A stretch of DNA of 64,000 nt from a bacterium (GTDB taxonomy: Bacteria > Myxococcota_A > UBA9160 > UBA4427). Position numbers and translations under genes: made by a program. The notes beneath the pieces were generated by a model. It had not been told where the DNA came from. It did no database searches and saw only the letters and a program-made list of their open reading frames with translations. The stretch spans positions 1-64,000 of the forward strand of contig JANSYR010000008.1 of NCBI GenBank assembly GCA_024742285.1, in the 5' to 3' direction. Numbering within the stretch: position 1 is the stretch's first letter; every line of letters begins with the position of its first letter. Shown here in pieces: positions 50,408-57,526 of the stretch.

Positions 50408-51325
50408 ATGAGCTTCAACTCGCTGATGGCCCTCCTCGTCTGCTCCACGGTCGATCGTCTCGACCCGAAGCCGACCGTGCTGGAGCTGGGCAACCAGACC
50501 CTGCGCGCCAACGACCGTACGCTCCGGACCGTGCTCGGGCGGATCGGCGAGCGCGACGACGTGGACGCGGCCGGGCTCGAGAAGCTGATCGTCCAGGGCG
50601 AGTCGAACCGCGGCGAGCGCGCGGAGGACTACTACCGGCTGCTGGGCTTCTCGGACTATCGCGCGATCGACGTGAACGAGCGCTACGGCAGCCTCGTGAT
50701 GGACCTGAACAAGGACCTGACCCTCGCGTACGACTACCGAGAGACGTTCTCCCTCGTGACCAACAACGGTACGGGCGAGCACGTGTTCAACCAGCACACG
50801 ATCTACCAGAACACGCATCAGCTGACGAAGCCGGGCGGGCTGATGATCCACGCCCAGCCTTTCATCGACTACGTGAACCACGGGTTCTTCTCGATCCACC
50901 CGAACCTCTATCAGGCGCTCGCGGCCGCCAACGGCTATTCGGTCGTGGCGATGGGCGTTTCGAATCGCGACGGCGAAGGCCTGACCGGCTTCGGTCCGGG
51001 CGCAGGCACGAACCCGCCGCCGATCCTCGCGAAGGAGACCCGGGTCGGGATCGACGTGTTGATGTCCGAGGCCAAGACCCTCGCGCGCGGCCCGCGCGGC
51101 TGGCTGAAGCGATTCGCCGGCAAGTCCGAGGCCCGACAGTTCGGCGCGGAGATCCGACGTCTCCAGCGAACCAACCCGAAGCTCCTCTCGTTCGCGATCC
51201 TGCGAAAGGAGCGCGACACGCCCTTCCAGATGCCGATTCAGGGGATCTACGAAGCGGACGTCGAGGACACGTCGCTCCAGACGGAATACGGCCTCGAGGG
51301 TGTCGCGCAAGGCGCGTCCTCCTGA
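50408..51325 (+). CDS. Methyltransferase-fold-like protein
   Basis: A 305-residue protein. The TVLELGNQTLR segment (near 25) takes the place of SAM motif I but lacks its usual glycines (ELGxGxG), and the order of later motifs (VTNNGTGEHVFNQ, LTKPGGLMIHAQPFIDYVNHGFFSIHP) resembles methyltransferases with a late MxxG/LxPGG strand. SAM binding therefore is doubtful. It lies in the ELM1-associated group, 14 bp upstream of a 2OG oxygenase gene. Start is the ATG at 50408. Confidence 0.65.
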   Translation: MSFNSLMALLVCSTVDRLDPKPTVLELGNQTLRANDRTLRTVLGRIGERDDVDAAGLEKLIVQGESNRGERAEDYYRLLGFSDYRAIDVNERYGSLVMDLNKDLTLAYDYRETFSLVTNNGTGEHVFNQHTIYQNTHQLTKPGGLMIHAQPFIDYVNHGFFSIHPNLYQALAAANGYSVVAMGVSNRDGEGLTGFGPGAGTNPPPILAKETRVGIDVLMSEAKTLARGPRGWLKRFAGKSEARQFGAEIRRLQRTNPKLLSFAILRKERDTPFQMPIQGIYEADVEDTSLQTEYGLEGVAQGASS

Positions 51326-51339
51326 CCACGGAGCCGGTC

Positions 51340-52218
51340 ATGTCCGAGACTGCGATGAATCTGAACGTCCTCGATCACGTGCTGTGCGCCATTCGCGAAG
51401 GCCACGCCGCGATCGAGCGGGATCCCTTCCCCCATCTCGTGGTCGAAGACGTCCTGCCCGAGGATCTCTACGCGAGGATCGAGCGCGAGTTTCCGGCCAC
51501 GGCGTACGTCGCCGAGACCGACAGCCCCGAAGACAACCGCACGTACCTTCGGTCGAGCGACGCCAGCCTCGAAGACCACGATCTGCCCGATTTCTGGCGT
51601 TCGTTCATCGAGACCAACACCGGCCGTCCGGTCTTCGAGAGCGCCTGCGGGATCTGGGGCGACGACATCCACGATCGCCACCCCGGCCTCGAGGCGAACT
51701 TCGGCAAGCCCCTCGAAGACTTCACGACGGCGCGCCGATCCGGAAAGGGAGATTCCCCCGAGAATCGGCGGGCGGACGTGATGATCGATTGCCAGTTCGG
51801 CGTGAACACGCCGGTGACGGCGGTCGGCTCCCCGCGTGGCCCCCACGTCGATCGCGGGGCCAAGCTCTTCTCGGCCCTCCTCTACATCCGGGATGAGAAG
51901 GACGAGTCGACCGGGGGCGAGTACGAGCTCTTCCGGCTGCGAGGTGGCCCCTTCCCGAAGCGCAAGATGAAGAAGGTGCCGGACCGCTATCTCGAGACGG
52001 TGAAGAAGGTGCCCTATCGCGGCAATCAGGTCGTGATGTGGATGAACACCCCGGACGCCGTCCACGCGGTCGCGCCGCGCTCGATCACGCCCTACCCGCG
52101 GCGCTACATCGCCGTCAGCGGCGAGTGCTTCGGCGGCGCGATGCCGAGCGCGTTCTTCTCGCACTTCTCGGAATGGGACAGCCCGATCGGACGCCTGCGC
52201 GCGGAGATCGGGATCTAG
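51340..52218 (+). CDS. 2OG-Fe(II) oxygenase family protein
   Basis: A 292-residue double-stranded beta-helix oxygenase. The iron ligands are His and Asp in GPHVDRG (near 168) and a distal His in AVHAVAPR (near 247), followed by the 2OG Arg in PRRYIAVSG. The HxD...H pattern and a 2OG-FeII_Oxy_3-like context fit prolyl or sugar hydroxylases. It begins 14 bp after the methyltransferase-like gene. Its C-terminal end abuts the hydrolase gene's 34-bp duplication. Substrate unknown. Confidence 0.82.
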   Translation: MSETAMNLNVLDHVLCAIREGHAAIERDPFPHLVVEDVLPEDLYARIEREFPATAYVAETDSPEDNRTYLRSSDASLEDHDLPDFWRSFIETNTGRPVFESACGIWGDDIHDRHPGLEANFGKPLEDFTTARRSGKGDSPENRRADVMIDCQFGVNTPVTAVGSPRGPHVDRGAKLFSALLYIRDEKDESTGGEYELFRLRGGPFPKRKMKKVPDRYLETVKKVPYRGNQVVMWMNTPDAVHAVAPRSITPYPRRYIAVSGECFGGAMPSAFFSHFSEWDSPIGRLRAEIGI

Positions 52219-52232
52219 CCGCGCGCCCGGCA

Positions 52233-52303
52233 AGAGCAGGCCGAGCAGGCAGTCGGCGAGCGCCGCACTAGAGCAGAGCGAGCAGACAGTCGGCGAGCGC
52301 CGC
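52233..52303. repeat. 34-bp imperfect tandem duplication at the hydrolase 3' end
   Basis: Copy 1 (52233-52266) and copy 2 (52270-52303) match at 31 of 34 bases, period 37. Copy 2 is the last coding stretch and stop of the alpha/beta hydrolase (encoding ADCLLALL), while copy 1 lies past the stop and still encodes ADCLLGLL when read in the shifted frame. Confidence 0.88.
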
Positions 52304-52951
52304 GGGCTGCGACGCGAAGGGGCTGTGCCCGGTCGGGAGCCGCAGGATCCGATCGGCGCCGATCGTCGCCGCCTGGTCGAGCTGGTAGTCCGCCGGAAGG
52401 ACCCGGTCGTCCTCGCAGAGGACGTAGGTCTGGGGCACGCCCTCGGGCCCGCGCACGATCTCGACCGGCGCGGCCATGGGGCCGGGGGGCTGGGGCCCCA
52501 GATTTCCGATGAGCCACGCCGAGGTCGGAGCGTCGAGGTCGCTGCAGAAGGCCGCCTCGATGTCGATCCCCGACGCGACGGGCGAGCGCGGATCGTCCAT
52601 CGAATCCAGAGCGCTCCGCCCGGCCGGCGGATTGGTCGTCGCGAGGTAGACGAGATGGCGGATCCGATCCGGTGCCCGGTGGGCGACGGCCGGAATCGTG
52701 ATCCCCGCCATCGAGTGCCCCACGAGCACGCAGTCCCGCAGATCGTGGCGCTCGAGATCTTCGAGGGCGCTGGCGTGGTAGTCGGCCAGCGTGATCTCCT
52801 CCTGGGGCTTGGCGTCTCGCCGGGCCCCGTGACCGCAGAGGTCGATCGCGACGACGCGGCGCACCCGCTCGTCGGCCTCGAGAAGCGGCACCAGCCGCTC
52901 CCAGCACCAGGCGCCGTGGGCGCCCCCGTGGACCAGCGCGAAGTCGGGCAT
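52268..52951 (-). CDS. Alpha/beta hydrolase (esterase/MES-like)
   Basis: A 227-residue hydrolase. The N-terminal VHGGAHGAWCWERL oxyanion motif and the nucleophile motif GHSMAG (Ser near 90) are typical of the plant MES/hydroxynitrile lyase-like group; the late His is in LPTGHSPF. Likely acts on esters or lactones. I took the ATG at 52951; the 35-residue extension upstream is not conserved. The coding end is partly duplicated downstream. Confidence 0.85.
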   Translation of the reverse strand: MPDFALVHGGAHGAWCWERLVPLLEADERVRRVVAIDLCGHGARRDAKPQEEITLADYHASALEDLERHDLRDCVLVGHSMAGITIPAVAHRAPDRIRHLVYLATTNPPAGRSALDSMDDPRSPVASGIDIEAAFCSDLDAPTSAWLIGNLGPQPPGPMAAPVEIVRGPEGVPQTYVLCEDDRVLPADYQLDQAATIGADRILRLPTGHSPFASQPAALADCLLALL

Positions 52952-53109
52952 CACGCGATGGTGCCACCGTCGAGCCGCCCCGCCAGGCCGCGCACCCCGC
53001 CTGGACCCCCTGGGGACCCAGCTCGATCCCGTGGCGAATCGACTCGAAAGCCCCATGGGAATCAGGCACTTGGGAGGAATTCACCGGCGCCGGATCGGGA
53101 GCCGGGCGC

Positions 53110-53115
53110 TATTCT
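53110..53115 (+). promoter_or_regulatory. -10-like hexamer TATTCT before the XRE gene
   Basis: TATTCT lies 75 nt before the ATG at 53191, identical to those at 31522 and 56683. Confidence 0.35.
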
Positions 53116-53190
53116 CGCCCCACCCTGACTCTCTCCTTCCAGCGACCCCAAGCGAACCCGACTTCGCATCCCACGCAGAGAAGCACCCCC

Positions 53191-53430
53191 ATGAATCGCA
53201 TTCGCGCCGCCCGCCAGGCCCTCGGCTGGACCCAGAACGATCTCGCCAAGAAGGCCAACGTCTCCCCCCGAACGATCCATGCGGTCGAGAAGGGACGACC
53301 CTGCCGACAGGCGACCAAGCGGCACATCCTGAATGCGCTGGGCGTGCCGTGGGAGCTGCGCGACGAGTATTTCGTTCGCGCACGCAGCGTTCGTCCCGCC
53401 GTTGCGGCATCCGAGATCCGCACGGCCTAG
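53191..53430 (+). CDS. Small XRE-family HTH regulator
   Basis: A 79-residue protein. Residues 1-55 form a Cro/C1-type helix-turn-helix: RAARQALGWTQNDLAKKANVSPRTIHAVEKGR (landmarks LGWTQNDLAKKA and SPRTIHAVE). The rest is a short tail. Such stand-alone regulators may be phage-like or host repressors. It stands alone between the alpha/beta hydrolase and secernin genes, divergent from the hydrolase. Confidence 0.85.
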   Translation: MNRIRAARQALGWTQNDLAKKANVSPRTIHAVEKGRPCRQATKRHILNALGVPWELRDEYFVRARSVRPAVAASEIRTA

Positions 53431-53550
53431 TCGCCGCAAGCGAGGGTTCACCTTGCCCCCGCCGTCACCCGCGAACGCGTCGCGTCGACCGGTGGACGAA
53501 TGCGCGACGATGACCCGTGAGGCGGTCCGACTTCTCGATCCGGATCGCGT

Positions 53551-54846
53551 TCAGAGCGAAGCAGTGAGCGCGTTCGCCTGATCCACCAGGCGGTCCGCCG
53601 TCTCTTCCATGAAACGCGTGAGCACGCGCTCCCCTTCTTCGAAGTGCTGCTCGTCGTAGGCGACGGCGGCCTCCTGCTCGACGCGAAGCCGGTCGAGCTC
53701 CACGGCGCGCTCGAGCTCCTTCCAGCCTTCGTGAAGGATCGGCATCGTGCGCTCGAAGTCGGTCGTCGCCCGCTCCTGCAGACGACGCATCGCCTCCCAG
53801 GCCGACCACGCGACCCCGACGCCTTCCGATTCCTCGGCGGCCGGCGGCCGCGCGAAGCGACCGGGGATCGTCCCGTCGAGGTAGACCGGCACGAAGATTC
53901 CCGTGCAGGGCGTCGCGAACGAGATCCAGACCGGCCACGGCCGCCGCCCGATCTCCTCGGGAAGACGCGCGACGAGGCTCGCCGTCGTCATGGACATCGG
54001 ATCCGCGTGCATGCAGACGCTGTAGCGGTCGGGGTCCTCCGTGGCGCGCCCCGCGTCCGGCGGCAGCGATTGGCCCGCGTGGTCGCGCAGCCAGCTCTTC
54101 ATGGCGCCGAGCGTCAGCGCCGGCCCCGCGAGCGATCGCGCGCTCGCCCGCCGTCGTCGGTCGGTGAGGAACGAGGGCCAGCCTTCGATCGCGTAGGCTG
54201 CCTTGAAGTCGAGGCGGCCGTCGTGCTCCCAGAAGCCCTGCTGCAGGGCGCTCCGCTCGAGATCCCGGGAGCCGATCTGCCATTCCGTGCCGAGGGTGAG
54301 CGCGTTCGTCAGCCCCGCGCCGTCGACCGCCCGACCCGCCCAGCCCCGCGCGGTCGTCTCGAGCACCCAGGCCGAGCGCCCGTCGGCGATCACGAAGCTG
54401 TTCTGGTAACCGTCGTCGCCACTCTCGCCGAAGGACGAGCCACCCTGGCCGTGGGTCTCGAGGAGCGCGGCGATCACCTCGAGGGCCTCGCGCGCGTCGC
54501 GGCCGCGCTCGAGGCCGAGCCGGACCAGGTCCATGCCGATCAGGCCGGCCTGGGGTTCGAGCGGCTCGCGCGACCAGGTCGCGTGGTTGCCGATCGCGAC
54601 ACCATGCTCGTTCACGCCGTGCTCGAACCCCCAGCACCACGCCGGCGAGTGGCCCATCACGCGATAGGTCTCCGCGACCTGATCGATCTCGATGTGGGTG
54701 CAGCGCACCCGTGCCCCCCTCGGATGGTAGGCGGCGGGGAACTGGACGAAGGGCTGCGCCTCGCGGCCGCGGCGATCGCTGTTCTTGGCGAAGAGCGTCG
54801 CCCCGTCCGCGGTCCGGGCACCGCGCGCGACGAGGGTGTCACACAT
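53551..54846 (-). CDS. Secernin-like C69 family peptidase
   Basis: A 431-residue N-terminal nucleophile-type protein. The first residues MCDTLVA carry the Cys2 that becomes the catalytic nucleophile once Met is removed, and AKNSDR (near 20) and GVAIGNHATW are conserved in dipeptidase C69/secernin members. These cleave dipeptides or act as acylases. A TACCCT hexamer lies 6 nt before the ATG and no ribosome site is seen, another leaderless-type start. Confidence 0.85.
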   Translation of the reverse strand: MCDTLVARGARTADGATLFAKNSDRRGREAQPFVQFPAAYHPRGARVRCTHIEIDQVAETYRVMGHSPAWCWGFEHGVNEHGVAIGNHATWSREPLEPQAGLIGMDLVRLGLERGRDAREALEVIAALLETHGQGGSSFGESGDDGYQNSFVIADGRSAWVLETTARGWAGRAVDGAGLTNALTLGTEWQIGSRDLERSALQQGFWEHDGRLDFKAAYAIEGWPSFLTDRRRRASARSLAGPALTLGAMKSWLRDHAGQSLPPDAGRATEDPDRYSVCMHADPMSMTTASLVARLPEEIGRRPWPVWISFATPCTGIFVPVYLDGTIPGRFARPPAAEESEGVGVAWSAWEAMRRLQERATTDFERTMPILHEGWKELERAVELDRLRVEQEAAVAYDEQHFEEGERVLTRFMEETADRLVDQANALTASL

Positions 54847-54852
54847 CCCGAG

Positions 54853-54858
54853 AGGGTA
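54853..54858 (-). promoter_or_regulatory. -10-like TACCCT, 6 nt before an ATG start
   Basis: On the minus strand TACCCT is followed after 6 nt (CTCGGG) by the ATG at 54846 of the secernin-like gene. No ribosome site is visible. Confidence 0.35.
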
Positions 54859-54992
54859 TCGCGCGGAGGCGGGACCGCCGGAGAGGCGCGGGCGACCGCT
54901 CTCCTGGGTCGCTGACGGCGCTGTGTGCGATTCCCTAGCATCGACTGCCCGGGCGACGGATGACGTGCGACCCGGATGACGAGGAGAGCGCG

Positions 54993-55823
54993 ATGTTGAC
55001 GGAGTTCGAGGGCCGCGTGGCGGTCGTGACGGGCGCGGGCAGCGGAATCGGCCGTGCCCTGGCCGCGGGGTTCGCGGCGGAGGGGATGCGGGTCGTCTGC
55101 TCGGACATCGACGCCGAGAACGCGAAGGCGACCGCGGAATCGATCGGCGACGCAGCGCTGGCGATCGCGACCGACGTCTCGAAGCCCGAAGACGTCGAGG
55201 CGCTCGCCGACGCGGCCTTCGAGCAGTTCGGTCAAGTCGACCTGCTCGTCAACAACGCGGGCATCTTCCAGGGCGGGCTCGCCTGGGAGCGGAGCCTCGA
55301 GGACTGGCACTGGACCTTCGGCGTGAACGTCTTCGGGATCATCCACGGCATCCGGTTCTTCGTGCCGCGCATGATCGCCCAGGGCACGCCGGGCCACGTG
55401 GTGAACACCGCGTCCGTCGCCGCCTTCGTCGCCGGCGCGACCTCCGGGCCCTACGTCGTCTCGAAATGCGCCGCGTTCTCCCTGACCGAGTCCCTGGCCC
55501 TCGATCTCGCGGCGGTGGGCTCGAAGATCGGCGCCTCGGTCCTCACGCCCTCTTCCTTCGACACGGGCATCGCGAAGACCGCCCGCGTCCGGCCGAGCAC
55601 CTTCGGCACGGACGAGACGCCCGACGGCGCCGTCGTCCGGGAGTTCCTGCAGAAGCAGCTCGACACCGGCATGCCCCCGAGCGCCGTCGTCGAGCCGGTG
55701 CTGGCGGGGATCCGCGGCGACGAGTTCCTGATCCCCACGAAGCCGAGCTATCGGGCCCAGCTCCGGAATCGCTACGAGGCCCTCCTCGAGAAGAAGATCC
55801 CCGGACCGACGGACGTCGACTAG
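54993..55823 (+). CDS. SDR family oxidoreductase (first of tandem pair)
   Basis: A 276-residue short-chain dehydrogenase. TGAGSGIG (cofactor) is at about 14-21, NNAGIF follows and the catalytic Ser (NTASVAAF) and YVVSK are present. It lacks the VDGG ending of FabG types and has an extended C-terminal part. GAGGAG precedes the ATG at 54993. It is 9 bp upstream of a second SDR gene, so the two are an operon. Substrate unknown. Confidence 0.9.
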   Translation: MLTEFEGRVAVVTGAGSGIGRALAAGFAAEGMRVVCSDIDAENAKATAESIGDAALAIATDVSKPEDVEALADAAFEQFGQVDLLVNNAGIFQGGLAWERSLEDWHWTFGVNVFGIIHGIRFFVPRMIAQGTPGHVVNTASVAAFVAGATSGPYVVSKCAAFSLTESLALDLAAVGSKIGASVLTPSSFDTGIAKTARVRPSTFGTDETPDGAVVREFLQKQLDTGMPPSAVVEPVLAGIRGDEFLIPTKPSYRAQLRNRYEALLEKKIPGPTDVD

Positions 55824-55832
55824 GAGACGCCC

Positions 55833-56621
55833 ATGAGCGACACGAACGAATTCACCCCGCGCCTCGGCAGCCCCTCGACCGGCGTGATCCTGACGGGCGG
55901 TGCCTCCGGCCTGGGTCGCGCCTCCGCGGAGGCCCTCGCCGCCGTCGGTCGGCCGGTCTCGCTCTGGGACCTCGACGGCGCGAAGGCTGCGGCGGTCGCC
56001 GACGAGATCGCGTCGAGCCACGGCGTCGTCGCCCACGGCTGTGCCGTCGACGTGCGCGACCCGGCGGCCCTCGACGCGGGGGTCGAGGCGGCGCGCGCGG
56101 CGCTCCCCACGATCGGTGGCCTGGTCCACGCCGCCGGAATCGTGGACGCCGCTTCCCTCGACGGCCTCACGCCGGAGAGTTTCGACGAGGGCATCCACGT
56201 CCACCTCCGCCCCCTCGCCCTCCTCGCGAAGGCCCTCCTTCCGGATCTCGCGTCGAATGCGGGCTCGTCGATCGTGACCTTCGCGTCGATCAACGCGACG
56301 CTCGGGAACGCCGCCAACCCGATCTACTCCGCCGGCAAGGGGGGCGCGCTCGCGATGATGCGCTCCCTCGCCGACCGGCTCGCACGCGACGGCATCCGGA
56401 TCAACGCGATCTCGCCGGGACAGATCCGGACGCCGATGATGAATCCGACCCTCGAAGCCCTCGGCGAGGAGCGATTCACCGAACGGATCCTGATGGAGCG
56501 CGTCGGCGAGCCCGCGGAAGTCGGGCGGGTCGTGCGCTTCCTGCTCTCGGACGAAGCGAGCTACGTGACCGCGTCCGAGTTCGTCGTCGACGGCGGGAAC
56601 ATCTCCTCCCAGCGGACCTGA
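55833..56621 (+). CDS. SDR family oxidoreductase (second of tandem pair)
   Basis: A 262-residue short-chain dehydrogenase: TGGASGLG, HAAGI in place of NNAG, catalytic Ser in FASINA and YSAGK, and the FabG-like VDGGNIS tail. It begins 9 bp after the previous SDR and probably acts in the same pathway. A GGAG site lies before the ATG at 55833. Substrate unknown. Confidence 0.9.
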   Translation: MSDTNEFTPRLGSPSTGVILTGGASGLGRASAEALAAVGRPVSLWDLDGAKAAAVADEIASSHGVVAHGCAVDVRDPAALDAGVEAARAALPTIGGLVHAAGIVDAASLDGLTPESFDEGIHVHLRPLALLAKALLPDLASNAGSSIVTFASINATLGNAANPIYSAGKGGALAMMRSLADRLARDGIRINAISPGQIRTPMMNPTLEALGEERFTERILMERVGEPAEVGRVVRFLLSDEASYVTASEFVVDGGNISSQRT

Positions 56622-56682
56622 CGGATCGACAGTCGTTCCGAACACCGTCGCTACGGCGGGGTTTCGGCCCTGTTTTTTGGCC

Positions 56683-56688
56683 TATTCT
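56683..56688 (+). promoter_or_regulatory. -10-like hexamer TATTCT before the small barrel gene
   Basis: TATTCT lies 52 nt upstream of the ATG at 56741, preceded by a T-rich run (GTTTTTTGG). Its -35 region has no consensus. Confidence 0.4.
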
Positions 56689-56740
56689 GGAAGCCCGCTC
56701 CCGGGCGCGCAGTTTCGCCCACCCGAGAGTGACCCAACGC

Positions 56741-57490
56741 ATGGAGTGCCCCGTGACCCGACCGCGCCCCTCGACGAACGAACTGTTCCGACTCGCCCTC
56801 ACCGGCCTGGTGATGCTGAGCCTCGGACTGGCCGCCTCCACCGCGACGGCGGAAGACGAGGAGAGCGACGACAAGACCGGTTCGCTCTACGTCGAGTACC
56901 TCGCCGGCATCACGCACAACCCGAACGGCACGATCCGGGGCGAGAACGGCGCGAGCATCGGCCTCTTCGGCAAGGTCCGCCCGGCCCCGATCGGCTATTT
57001 CATCGGCGGCGGCCTCGGCGGCTACGTGACCGACGACGTCCGCGTCGAGGTCCAGGTGGGCTTCCGGCTGAGCGAGATCGACCGGATGAAGGTCCAGGGC
57101 GAGAGCTCGAACGCGAAGGGCTCCGAGATGTCGCTCCTGAGCGTCATGTACAACGCCTACTACGACTTCGATCTCGAGGACTACGACCTGCCGGTCCCGG
57201 TCACCCCCTGGCTCGGCCTCGGCATCGGCTGGGGCATGCCGCGCATCGACGGCGAGAACACCGCGGGCGCCAACCAGCTCTCGATCGACGATACGGACAG
57301 CACCATGGTCTACAACGTCATGGCCGGTGTGAATCACGCGCTCTCCGAACACGCCGAGCTGGTCCTCGGCTACCGCTACATCCGCTCCCTGGAGTTCGAC
57401 GTGACCGGGACCGAGTCCGGGAACCCGCGGCGCTTCGAATACGAGTACGAGGCCCACGAGGGCTTCGGGGGCCTCCGCTTCAACTTCTAG
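56741..57490 (+). CDS. Small outer-membrane beta-barrel protein
   Basis: About 249 residues (245 if the GTG at 56753, preceded by GGAG, is the true start). A signal peptide (LALTGLVMLSLGLAASTATA) is followed by alternating strands, including SLYVEYLAGITHN, GYFIGGGLGGYV, PWLGLGIGWGMPRID and a C-terminal aromatic FGGLRFNF, the usual barrel sorting signal. The family resembles OmpW/Opacity-type eight-strand barrels. Substrate or role unknown. It converges with the DUF5916 gene. Confidence 0.82.
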   Translation: MECPVTRPRPSTNELFRLALTGLVMLSLGLAASTATAEDEESDDKTGSLYVEYLAGITHNPNGTIRGENGASIGLFGKVRPAPIGYFIGGGLGGYVTDDVRVEVQVGFRLSEIDRMKVQGESSNAKGSEMSLLSVMYNAYYDFDLEDYDLPVPVTPWLGLGIGWGMPRIDGENTAGANQLSIDDTDSTMVYNVMAGVNHALSEHAELVLGYRYIRSLEFDVTGTESGNPRRFEYEYEAHEGFGGLRFNF

Positions 57491-57526
57491 CCCGGCGCGG
57501 ATCTTCGCCGCGATCCCAGGGCGCGC

